A DNA stretch of 5,240 bases from an uncultured Oscillospiraceae bacterium (GTDB taxonomy: Bacteria > Bacillota > Clostridia > Oscillospirales > Oscillospiraceae), in contig CAAFMK010000196.1 in the NCBI GenBank assembly GCA_900763995.1, positions 1 through 5,240 on the forward strand. The letters are read 5' to 3'. Shown here piece after piece: positions 1 through 5,240 of this stretch. The translations under genes and the position numbers were made by a program. Positions within the stretch are counted from its first letter, which is position 1. Every line of letters begins with the position of its first letter. The notes under the pieces were generated by a model, which made no database searches, was not told where the DNA came from, and worked only from the letters and a program-made list of their open reading frames with translations.

Positions 1-19
1 CACGACGCTCTTCCGATCT
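1..19 (+). other. Illumina TruSeq adapter remnant at contig edge
   Basis: The first 19 bases, CACGACGCTCTTCCGATCT, are identical to the 3' end of the Illumina TruSeq universal (read 1) adapter. Genomic sequence therefore begins at about base 20. This is untrimmed library sequence carried into the assembly and is not part of the organism. It matters because the stop codon of the adjacent SLH gene lies across the junction. Confidence 0.97.
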
Positions 20-1334
20 AGAGCAGCCAACCGCCGCCCTCCCGGGTGTTGCGTACATCAATGGCACCATCCAGCATTTGGACAGCATCTGACAGGGTGA
101 GCGGCTCTGCCAGCTGTGAAACCCCTGTCTGCTGGGTATACAGCACCCCAGAGGCAGACAGATTTGCCGCCGCCTGCGATGCCCAGTGGGGTTTAGAGTC
201 AGGGGAAAATACCTCCAAGGGCACATCGGTAACGCCCAGCAGATTATTGAGCATGACGGTGGCCTCACCCATGGAGATGTTTTGATCTGGGGCAAAAACA
301 GGAGCACCATCCTCACTTTGGGAGCCACGGATCGCACCAGCTTTCAAAGCGGCAGATACACTGCCCTTTGCCCAAGTGGGAATGGCCGCATCATCAGAAA
401 AGCCTGTAAGGGTCACATCCTCCAGCTCATCCAGGCCGGACACAGACATGGCCATAGTCAGAAACTGCGCGCGGCTTACAGGTCGATCTGGATCAAAAAA
501 GTAGTGACCATCCACATTCTGACCGACATAGATCCCTTCTTCTGCCATCCGAATGGCTGCCTTTTGTGCGGGGTGCCCCCCCATGTCGGCATAGGTTACC
601 TTGGTATCTGGCTTGTCAATACGAAGTGACACAGTGGCTTCTGAGGAGATGTTGCCATTGGGGTCTAAAGCCACATAGGTGAAATGGTCACGGCCTGTTT
701 TGTTCTCATAAGGTGCGTACACAAATTGACTGGAGCCATCCTCTGCCAGTGTGACTGAGCCACGGGCTGGGGTGGAGGTAATCTGAAATTTGAGGGGATC
801 CCCCTCGGTGTCCACAGCATCAAAATAGCCTGTAATCGCCACATTTTTGTATGTGGTCAACTCCATATTGCGGGCCACAGGGGGTTGGTTTGCCTGTTCC
901 AATAGAAAAATGCTCATGGTAACCTGCTTGGATGGAGCCCTAGTGGAAAAGGTTGGGGTAAAACAAAAGCTGGTCACAGTAGTGGTGGGATTGCTTGCGC
1001 TTTGAAAACACAGACCGGACAGGGCGGCCACCTCGATAGAGGTGCCAACTGTCACAGGCTGCTCGCCCACACATAAGATTCCGGCACCGGTGTCCGGAAG
1101 GCTGTCAATGGTGACCTGTCTCAGGGTCTTGACAGAAGTTTGCTCTGGGACGAAATCCTCTGGGGCAAAAGAGATCACGGAGCCGATCAGCCCGTTTTTG
1201 GATACATCGCTGACAATGGGAGAGGAGTCTTTTTTGTTCCAGAAAAATGCTGAAGCTGGTACAGCCAGACACAGCGTCATAGCCAGAGCCAGGACAGGGG
1301 ACAGGATCTGGCGAAATGAGAAAGAGCGCTTCAT
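18..1334 (-). CDS. Secreted SLH-domain surface protein with adhesin-like beta domains (3' end lost at adapter junction)
   Basis: This is a predicted cell-surface protein, 438 residues as read. Residues 1-29 are a Sec signal peptide: MKRSFSF, a hydrophobic core, then a likely cleavage after AVPASA. Residues about 47-145 and 150-239 look like two all-beta cadherin/Ig-like modules of the kind found in bacterial adhesins; the second has DTEGDPLKF and DHFTYVALDPNG. Three SLH repeats follow at about 248-297, 312-367 and 376-427. The first carries the clear signature FDPDRPVSRAQF and the third is degenerate. SLH domains anchor proteins non-covalently to secondary cell-wall polymers. The start at 1334 is chosen over an in-frame ATG 21 codons upstream, because AGGAGGT (1340-1346) lies 5 bases before it, the signal peptide begins there, and the longer form would read through the predicted promoter. 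The TAG stop (18-20) uses two adapter bases, so the true C-terminus is unknown. The third SLH repeat is nearly complete, so little may be missing. The ligand is not recognisable. Confidence 0.88.
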   Translation of the reverse strand: MKRSFSFRQILSPVLALAMTLCLAVPASAFFWNKKDSSPIVSDVSKNGLIGSVISFAPEDFVPEQTSVKTLRQVTIDSLPDTGAGILCVGEQPVTVGTSIEVAALSGLCFQSASNPTTTVTSFCFTPTFSTRAPSKQVTMSIFLLEQANQPPVARNMELTTYKNVAITGYFDAVDTEGDPLKFQITSTPARGSVTLAEDGSSQFVYAPYENKTGRDHFTYVALDPNGNISSEATVSLRIDKPDTKVTYADMGGHPAQKAAIRMAEEGIYVGQNVDGHYFFDPDRPVSRAQFLTMAMSVSGLDELEDVTLTGFSDDAAIPTWAKGSVSAALKAGAIRGSQSEDGAPVFAPDQNISMGEATVMLNNLLGVTDVPLEVFSPDSKPHWASQAAANLSASGVLYTQQTGVSQLAEPLTLSDAVQMLDGAIDVRNTREGGGWLL

Positions 1335-1382
1335 GGGATACCTCCTATTACAAATAGATGTATCCCTATTGTTTTCCAACAG
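1335..1382 (-). promoter_or_regulatory. Two adjacent leader hairpins; the second sequesters the SLH gene's ribosome binding site
   Basis: Read as mRNA, 1366-1335 folds as GGGAUAC, AU, CUAUU, loop UGU, AAUAG, GAG, GUAUCCC. That gives a perfect 7-bp outer stem (1360-1366 with 1335-1341) and a 5-bp inner stem (1353-1357 with 1345-1349). An AU/GAG internal loop separates the two. The Shine-Dalgarno AGGAGGU (1346-1340) lies in the 3' arm and internal loop, and the stem ends at the base before AUG. A second hairpin precedes it: CUGUUG (1382-1377), loop GAAAA, CAAUAG (1371-1366), 6 bp with one G-U pair. The two share base 1366. No U-run follows either, so they are not terminators. Control of translation initiation is the likely role (inference). 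The outer repeat could instead be a DNA operator. Confidence 0.6.
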
Positions 1383-1388
1383 TCGAAA

Positions 1389-1394
1389 ATTATA
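1389..1394 (-). promoter_or_regulatory. Candidate -10 box for the SLH gene
   Basis: On the minus strand, 1394-1389 reads TATAAT, a perfect sigma-A -10 hexamer in an AT-rich stretch. The -35 region is weak: GTTTCC at a 16-base spacing or TTTCCA at 15. Initiation would fall near 1383, giving a leader of about 49 bases that is almost entirely the two hairpins. No terminator is visible after the SSB-like gene, so read-through from it is also possible. Confidence 0.45.
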
Positions 1395-1435
1395 CAAACA
1401 AATGGAGATTGGAAACTGGCTGAGAAAATGGATGC

Positions 1436-2059
1436 TTACTCTATGTAAGAGGGCTCTGTACAGGTCAAAGACATAATAGAAACTTCAAAGGCAGTGCGCT
1501 CCTGAAGCTGTCCATCCACTTCCTTGGTGTAGGTGCGGCTTTGCAGACGACCTATAAGACTTAAGGTGGTGCCCACATCCATAGCCCCGCATCGGTGAGC
1601 CAAACTGCCCCATGCAATACAGGGGAGATAGTCAGCCCGACCATACCGGCGATTTACGGCCAAAATCATGTCACATATGGTTCTGCCTAGCGGAGTGGCC
1701 CGGAGGGATGGGGGCTTACAAAGGGTTCCTGATAATTCCAAGTGGTTCTCATCCAGCCCCTCCTGCTGGGACAGTGTTTTGGCAAATACGCTGACAATCA
1801 GTTTACTGCCCACACCGCTGCGGTTGTTAAAGGTGCGAACCTCCCCTTGAACAGTCAGCGGAGCACCTTTTACCAGGGTAAGCCCCTCTAACATAGATTC
1901 AGCAGCAATCACATTGAGGTGATCCATTGCCCCGGACAGCCGGGATACGGAGATTGGCAGGCGGAAATACGGTGTGCCGTGGTTGGTGTGGGAGAGGGCG
2001 GGAGGAGCAGACAGATGCCCCTGTAGAGAAATTTTGTTTTCATTCCAATTATTCTGCAT
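1436..2059 (-). CDS. Tandem OB-fold single-strand DNA-binding-like protein
   Basis: This 207-residue protein appears to contain two SSB-type OB folds. The second (about 105-199) is the clearer: LELSGTLCKPP, then YLPCIAWGSLA, then GRLQSRTYTK with ERTAFEVSIMSL, which parallels the SSB pattern of a core strand, an AW motif and GRLQTRSY. The first (about 7-95) has the same layout, with ISLQGHLSAPP, LNVIAAE and VQGEVRTFNNR, but is more diverged. A usual bacterial SSB has one OB fold and a flexible tail ending in an acidic DDIPF-like tip. Here the second fold runs almost to the C-terminus (ending CTEPSYIE) and no such tip exists. It is therefore probably an accessory paralogue and not the essential replicative SSB. 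Binding to single-stranded nucleic acid is inferred from the fold. The start at 2059 is supported by AGGGGTG (2074-2068), 8 bases upstream. It lies beyond a strong terminator and so is probably transcribed separately from the operon to its right. Confidence 0.85.
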   Translation of the reverse strand: MQNNWNENKISLQGHLSAPPALSHTNHGTPYFRLPISVSRLSGAMDHLNVIAAESMLEGLTLVKGAPLTVQGEVRTFNNRSGVGSKLIVSVFAKTLSQQEGLDENHLELSGTLCKPPSLRATPLGRTICDMILAVNRRYGRADYLPCIAWGSLAHRCGAMDVGTTLSLIGRLQSRTYTKEVDGQLQERTAFEVSIMSLTCTEPSYIE

Positions 2060-2061
2060 GG

Positions 2062-2078
2062 CGATAACACCCCTATCG
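2062..2078 (-). promoter_or_regulatory. Small hairpin presenting the ribosome binding site of the SSB-like gene
   Basis: In the mRNA, CGAUA (2078-2074) can pair with UAUCG (2066-2062), leaving a 7-base loop GGGGUGU that contains most of the Shine-Dalgarno sequence. The stem is two bases upstream of AUG. Five pairs, three of them A-U, is modest and could occur by chance. If formed, it would display the site in a loop without burying it in a stem. Confidence 0.35.
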
Positions 2079-2089
2079 TTTGTTGCTTC

Positions 2090-2095
2090 ATTCTA
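2090..2095 (-). promoter_or_regulatory. Weak candidate -10 box for the SSB-like gene
   Basis: On the minus strand, 2095-2090 reads TAGAAT, five of six matches to TATAAT, with TGCA just upstream. No good -35 is found at 16-18 bases; the nearest match, TGGACA, is about 20 bases away. A promoter is expected between the terminator and this gene, and this is the best candidate seen. Confidence 0.3.
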
Positions 2096-2120
2096 TGCAG
2101 AGAAGTGATGGGGTATGTCC

Positions 2121-2153
2121 AAAAAAAGAGCTGCCCCAGGCAGCTCTTTTTTT
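2121..2153 (-). terminator. Strong bidirectional rho-independent terminator ending the xpaC-telA-TPM unit
   Basis: The stem GAGCTGCC (2128-2135) pairs perfectly with GGCAGCTC (2139-2146) around a 3-base loop. Seven A's on the left and seven T's on the right flank it, so a poly-U tract follows the hairpin in either direction. It begins 32 bases after the TPM gene's stop codon. It separates that transcription unit from the SSB-like gene. Confidence 0.93.
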
Positions 2154-2185
2154 ATCTATCTGATTGTCAGGGGTGTGAGGTGAGA

Positions 2186-3097
2186 TCAGCCGCCAAAGCC
2201 GCCGCCCCGGGAGCCGCCGCCAAAGCCACCACCACGGGAGCCGCTGCTAAAGCCGCCCCCTCTGGGGCCATTGAAGCCACCAAAGCCACCGCCGCCTGGC
2301 CCCCTGGGGTCGCGATCACGGGGGGGAGGCTGGTGCCAATGTCTGCGGTACCAGTGGGATGTGGGGCTGTGCCAGAATAAAATGGGGCGGAATATGACTG
2401 GGGGGTTGGGCACCCCGTAGTACAGGCTGCGATAGGCGGAATATCTCATCCGATCAAACATGGAGAGTACAGCTACTAAAACCAGTACAAGGGTTCCAAG
2501 GGCAATGAGGGAATTGACAGGAGAGGAGACAATAGACAAAGTTGAGTGCTCCAGATAACCGAGTCCATACCCATCTACATAGTATTGATTGATGTTCTTG
2601 AACAGATTCAAAATGCCATCTCCATACTTGCCATTGGTGGCGTAGGAGTAGAGATGGCGGTTCATATAGGAGGTGATCTCATCATCTGACATAGGGTAAT
2701 CGGGGCCCACTGCCAGAAAGCTGTCGCCCCCCTTGGCCTCAATCACTAGGATACCATCAGCGCTGTCAAGCTCGATTTTGGCACCCAGGTCATAGGCATA
2801 GTCCTTTAGATTTCCAGGGACATCCTTTACCACAGCAACCGCAATCAGGCTGTCATAGCGCTGAACCCAGTTGGCGTTGTATAGACAGATCTGCTCCTCG
2901 ACCTCGGGGGAGAGGGCATCCGCTTCATCCCAAATATAGTTGGCATATTGAGATGTAGACAAAGAGGTGTCCAGGCCCATATTTTTTGTTGGGGTAGAGA
3001 CAGAACCAGAGCCCTTATTCAAACCAATCGCAATCGCCAATGCAACCATTAAAATGCTGCAAGCCACTGCTACACCAGTTTTTTTAAATATTTTCAT
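2186..3097 (-). CDS. TPM-domain membrane protein with Gly/Arg-rich C-terminal tail
   Basis: This 303-residue protein carries a TPM domain (the TLP18.3/Psb32/MOLO-1 family, also seen in YgcG-like proteins) at about 52-180. Signature stretches are YIWDEADALSPEVEEQI, DSLIAVAVV, and DSADGILVIEAKGGDSFLAVG. Residues 8-25 are a signal anchor or signal peptide, and about 194-213 form a second hydrophobic helix followed by basic DRMRYSAYR. By the positive-inside rule, the TPM domain should be outside and the tail in the cytoplasm. The tail holds a His/Trp-rich stretch (H243, H248, H253, H255) and then glycine-rich repeats from about 266 to the end. Some TPM proteins have phosphatase activity or act in membrane-protein complex assembly; which, if either, applies here is unknown. 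The gene starts 40 bases after telA, with an AGAGGA ribosome binding site (3110-3105) 7 bases before ATG, and is the last gene before the terminator. Confidence 0.87.
   Translation of the reverse strand: MKIFKKTGVAVACSILMVALAIAIGLNKGSGSVSTPTKNMGLDTSLSTSQYANYIWDEADALSPEVEEQICLYNANWVQRYDSLIAVAVVKDVPGNLKDYAYDLGAKIELDSADGILVIEAKGGDSFLAVGPDYPMSDDEITSYMNRHLYSYATNGKYGDGILNLFKNINQYYVDGYGLGYLEHSTLSIVSSPVNSLIALGTLVLVLVAVLSMFDRMRYSAYRSLYYGVPNPPVIFRPILFWHSPTSHWYRRHWHQPPPRDRDPRGPGGGGFGGFNGPRGGGFSSGSRGGGFGGGSRGGGFGG
2189..2263 (-). repeat. 27-bp in-frame coding repeats (RGGGF units)
   Basis: The last 25 codons of the TPM gene are nearly three copies of a nine-codon unit: RGGGFSSGS, RGGGFGGGS and RGGGFGG (residues 279-303). 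The DNA copies are imperfect, so this is a slightly decayed tandem duplication. The preceding glycine-rich region (266-278) is related in composition but less regular. Such tracts vary in length between strains and can be miscounted by short-read assembly. Confidence 0.8.
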
Positions 3098-3137
3098 TGT
3101 ATTGTCCTCTCAGCAGTTGGAATGGGGAGGGGCAGGG

Positions 3138-4325
3138 TCAACCTTTCAGCTCCAAAAGCTTCTGCTTCAGCTCGCCTTCAATGCGTCCCAGCTGAGCCTC
3201 TGCCTCTTTGCGCTTTTGTGTGCCCTCTGTCTGAATCTTCATGACCTCATCCAGAGTGGAGATAAGCTGCTGATTGGTGTGCTGCAAAGTCTCAATGGAG
3301 ACCACAGAGCGCTCTGCCTCCCGTGCAGTTTCGACGGTACCCATCTTTAACATATCTGCATTGCGTTTGAGCAGATCGTTGGTCATGTTGGTAACGGCGG
3401 TTTGGGCCGCTGTGGCCTGGCGACCATGCTCCAACCCCAGTGCCAGCACCATCTGACTTTTCCAAAGAGGAATGGTGTTGACCAGAGAGGACTGGATTTT
3501 CTCCAGCATCTGTGTATCATTATTCTGGAGCAGACGGGTCTGAGGACCCATCTGGACGGAGATCATACGGGTCAGCTCCAGATCATGAAGCTTTTTTTCA
3601 AAGCGGTTGCACAGGTTGACAAGATCGTTATAGGCCTGTGCGTCCTCAGGGGTACCTGACTGCTGGGCGTTTGCCTTCAGATCAGCCAGATCATGGCTTT
3701 GCAGATAGGCAAGGCGCTTTTTACCAGCCAGAATATACATGGTGAGCTCCTTATAGTACTTGGTATTGAGCTCATACATCTGGTCAAACATGGCGATGTC
3801 TTTCATCAGTGTGACCTGGTGATTTTCCAGCACCTTGACGATTTTTTCCACATTGGTCTCCGCCTTGGCATAGCTGGCCTTCATGGCCTCCAGTTCAGTT
3901 TTCTTTTTCTGGAAGAACCCGGCGATCCCCTTTTTCTCTGGCGCCCCAAAGGTTTTCAGCTCCACCACAAGGGAGGACAGGGCATCACCCACCTCCCCCA
4001 GATCCTTGGTCTTGACATTGTTGAGTGCGCTTTCAGAGAAGGCGGCGATATTTTTTTGTGCAGCCGCCCCGTACTGGAGCACCAGATTGGAGTCTGTTAC
4101 ATCGATTTTCTCAGAAAACTCATCTACCACCTTGCGCTCTGCATCAGTGAGCATGGAGTCGTCCAGCTGTGCCGCCTCAGCTGGCTGCGCCTCCTGGGGT
4201 GGGACCTGCTCTGGGGCGGGAGTTGGCTCAGTGCCCAGGGTCAGCTCTGGGGTCATGGCGGCCTGAGCGGCGGGGGCAGGAGAGTCGAAGGTCAGCTCCG
4301 GGGTAAGGTTCAATTCATCACTCAT
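3138..4325 (-). CDS. telA: TelA-family (toxic anion resistance) cytoplasmic protein
   Basis: This 395-residue protein matches the TelA/KlaA family (Bacillus YaaN and YceH), which is linked to tellurite and other envelope stress resistance without a defined biochemical activity. The family core runs from about residue 60 to the end and is almost entirely helical with coiled-coil character. Recognisable stretches are FGAPEKKGIAGFFQKKK (126-142), MFDQMYELNTKYYKEL (179-194), LTRMISVQMGPQTRLLQNND (251-270) and NTIPLWKSQMVLALGLEH (283-300). There is no signal peptide or membrane helix, so it should be cytoplasmic. The first 55 residues are a Pro/Ala/Glu-rich disordered arm containing the motif TPELT twice (8-12, 25-29). 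The start is supported by AGGAGG (4339-4334), 8 bases before ATG. xpaC lies 79 bases upstream; the same pairing occurs in Bacillus subtilis as xpaC-yaaN, which supports a joint role at the membrane. No internal promoter was convincing, so it is probably transcribed from the xpaC promoter. Confidence 0.93.
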   Translation of the reverse strand: MSDELNLTPELTFDSPAPAAQAAMTPELTLGTEPTPAPEQVPPQEAQPAEAAQLDDSMLTDAERKVVDEFSEKIDVTDSNLVLQYGAAAQKNIAAFSESALNNVKTKDLGEVGDALSSLVVELKTFGAPEKKGIAGFFQKKKTELEAMKASYAKAETNVEKIVKVLENHQVTLMKDIAMFDQMYELNTKYYKELTMYILAGKKRLAYLQSHDLADLKANAQQSGTPEDAQAYNDLVNLCNRFEKKLHDLELTRMISVQMGPQTRLLQNNDTQMLEKIQSSLVNTIPLWKSQMVLALGLEHGRQATAAQTAVTNMTNDLLKRNADMLKMGTVETAREAERSVVSIETLQHTNQQLISTLDEVMKIQTEGTQKRKEAEAQLGRIEGELKQKLLELKG

Positions 4326-4404
4326 TACAGTTTCCTCCTAAAATATGGTTGTATACTGAATTCTATAAAGCTTTGACATTGTACCAGACGGGACAAGGGC
4401 CGCA

Positions 4405-5157
4405 CTATAGCTCCAGATTGATCTCACCACTGTCTTTCCCATCATCATGGCCAAGCCCCATACCGGAAAGCCCCTCCTGGGCCAGCAGATTCTCCATCAC
4501 AGTGATGTCAGTGGAGATGTCCAGCGCCTCCTGTCCAAACAGAGAATCCAGCTGCTTATCAAAGGCGCTGCATACAGTTTCCAGCATTTTTTCCACCTTG
4601 TTCTTAGTACTACCAATATTGCTGCCTGACACCCCAACGGAGTCCATCCGGTCATAGGTGTTGAGTAGTTTTAATGTAGTGGGCAGATAATAGTCCAAAA
4701 AGCGGCGGATCTGGGGCTGTTTTGCAGGCTGCTGGATGACCTGATCCAGAATTTTCCCAGTGACCTCCTCCAGATGGTCGATCTGAGCGGAGATCTTCTC
4801 ATCCAAAATGGCATCATTGAGCCGACGCATCTCAGACACAGCCCGATCCCGCTCCTTTTTCAATGCGGCGACCTGGGGATCGACAGGAGCCTGTTCTTTC
4901 TCCTTCTCCTGCTCCTTTTGGGCCTTGGCCTGGGCGGTCTGCTCCTTTTGATCCTGCTGGTTTTTTTCCCGATCAGAGGGAGTCTGATATACCTGATCTG
5001 GCAGGAAGGCTTTTCCAACAATATATACCACAACAGAAATAACGCCGCACAGCGCATAGTGAATAGGGGCGTTCAGTGGCAGAAAAAGAGCGTAGGTCAG
5101 CCATGTAAAACCAATGAGATAGATGGGAATGACAGAAATCTTTTTGTGAGTGTTCAT
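4405..5157 (-). CDS. xpaC: XpaC-family membrane protein (5-bromo-4-chloroindolyl phosphate hydrolysis family)
   Basis: This 250-residue protein resembles XpaC. The family name records a hydrolysis phenotype with an indicator substrate; a true catalytic function is not established. Two membrane helices lie at about 8-28 and 31-52. They are followed by a very charged Gln/Lys/Glu linker (60-92) and a helical XpaC domain (about 96-228) with the typical RRFLDYYLPTTLKLLNTY at 151-168. With the basic N-terminus inside, both termini should be cytoplasmic, leaving the helical domain available to TelA, encoded next. The start at 5157 is preferred to an ATG 11 codons upstream at 5190. GGAGGT (5169-5164) lies 6 bases before it, and the upstream ATG overlaps the -10 box and would precede the transcript start. 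The tail ends in an acidic Gly/Asp stretch and EINLEL. Confidence 0.9.
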   Translation of the reverse strand: MNTHKKISVIPIYLIGFTWLTYALFLPLNAPIHYALCGVISVVVYIVGKAFLPDQVYQTPSDREKNQQDQKEQTAQAKAQKEQEKEKEQAPVDPQVAALKKERDRAVSEMRRLNDAILDEKISAQIDHLEEVTGKILDQVIQQPAKQPQIRRFLDYYLPTTLKLLNTYDRMDSVGVSGSNIGSTKNKVEKMLETVCSAFDKQLDSLFGQEALDISTDITVMENLLAQEGLSGMGLGHDDGKDSGEINLEL

Positions 5158-5163
5158 CCAGAT

Positions 5164-5169
5164 ACCTCC
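5164..5169 (-). promoter_or_regulatory. Ribosome binding site that sets the xpaC start
   Basis: On the minus strand, 5169-5164 reads GGAGGT, 6 bases upstream of the ATG at 5157. The longer reading frame starting at 5190 has no such site at a proper distance, so this site decides the start. Confidence 0.85.
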
Positions 5170-5188
5170 AAATATCATCGCTTTGTCC

Positions 5189-5218
5189 ATTTTACATCCA
5201 AGATGGGGGAGGTGTCAA
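5189..5218 (-). promoter_or_regulatory. Sigma-A-type promoter of the xpaC-telA-TPM operon
   Basis: On the minus strand, 5218-5213 reads TTGACA, a perfect -35. After an 18-base spacer, 5194-5189 reads TAAAAT, five of six matches to the -10 consensus. Transcription should begin near 5182-5184, leaving a leader of about 25 bases before the xpaC ATG. No clear operator or riboswitch is seen in the 22 bases of upstream sequence that remain in the window. Confidence 0.8.
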
Positions 5219-5240
5219 TGATGGAACGATCTGTTTACAA

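Noticed and set aside
186..629. A 147-codon plus-strand open frame opposite the SLH gene
   Set aside because: It is antisense to clear SLH repeats, with no ribosome site, domain or promoter of its own.
1335..1397. A 21-codon N-terminal extension of the SLH protein starting at 1397
   Set aside because: The extension would overlap the predicted -10 box and both leader hairpins, lacks a ribosome site, and would hide the signal peptide behind a polar leader.
2189..2330. GC-rich repeats near the terminator as a CRISPR array or mobile repeat
   Set aside because: They are in frame, imperfect, without unique spacers, and encode the glycine-rich tail of the TPM protein.
2105..2380. A plus-strand open frame with Ala-rich repeats near the terminator
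   Set aside because: The Ala/Lys/Thr repeats are the reverse-strand reading of the glycine-rich codons of the TPM gene. The frame also begins just before, and runs through, a strong terminator hairpin.
3693..4376. A 227-codon plus-strand open frame opposite telA
   Set aside because: It lies antisense to the well-recognised TelA gene, has the Leu/His-rich composition of a complement-strand shadow, resembles no family I know, and has no promoter or credible ribosome site.
4373..4401. A plus-strand TTGACA between xpaC and telA as a promoter
   Set aside because: No -10 box occurs at 16-18 bases (the sequence there is GC-rich), and no plus-strand gene follows.
4326..4404. An internal minus-strand promoter for telA (TACAAT, TAGAAT and TATACA hexamers are present)
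   Set aside because: None has an acceptable -35 at the right distance. The 79-base gap is compatible with co-transcription, though a weak internal promoter cannot be excluded.
5158..5190. An 11-codon N-terminal extension of XpaC starting at 5190
   Set aside because: The ATG lies in the -10 hexamer, upstream of the likely transcript start. The strong GGAGGT serves the ATG at 5157 instead.

Overview
The window looks like a contig from a Gram-positive gut-type Firmicute, most likely a member of the Clostridia near the Oscillospiraceae (Flavonifractor/Lawsonibacter-like). This rests on the roughly balanced base composition, strong AGGAGG-type ribosome binding sites, sigma-A-like promoters, an SLH-domain surface protein, the xpaC-telA gene pair, and a tandem-OB single-strand-binding-like protein of a kind I associate with that group. 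The taxonomic placement is inference. The first 19 bases match the 3' end of the Illumina TruSeq adapter exactly, so the left edge is a sequencing artefact and the contig is an assembly fragment.

All five genes are on the minus strand, so transcription runs from right to left. A sigma-A-like promoter (5189-5218) drives xpaC (4405-5157), telA (3138-4325) and a TPM-domain membrane protein gene (2186-3097). These three end at a strong bidirectional rho-independent terminator (2121-2153). They form a self-contained transcription unit with both ends visible. XpaC is predicted to be a two-helix membrane protein with a cytoplasmic coiled coil. TelA is a soluble helical protein. The TPM protein probably places its TPM domain outside the cell and a Gly/Arg-rich tail inside. 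Together they suggest an envelope-linked stress module, but no biochemical role can be read from sequence alone.

Downstream of the terminator are a gene for a 207-residue protein with two SSB-type OB folds (1436-2059) and a gene for a secreted protein with two adhesin-like beta domains and three SLH repeats (18-1334). The SLH gene runs into the adapter, and its apparent stop codon is built partly from adapter bases. Both genes have hairpins over or around their ribosome binding sites. The SLH leader is the more striking: two adjacent hairpins fill almost the whole predicted leader, and the second ends at the base before AUG and holds the Shine-Dalgarno sequence.

No tRNA, rRNA, CRISPR array, insertion sequence or phage gene was seen. 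No gene-free stretch exceeds about 130 bases. The xpaC-telA interval (4326-4404) and the telA-TPM interval (3098-3137) hold only the ribosome binding sites described with the genes.
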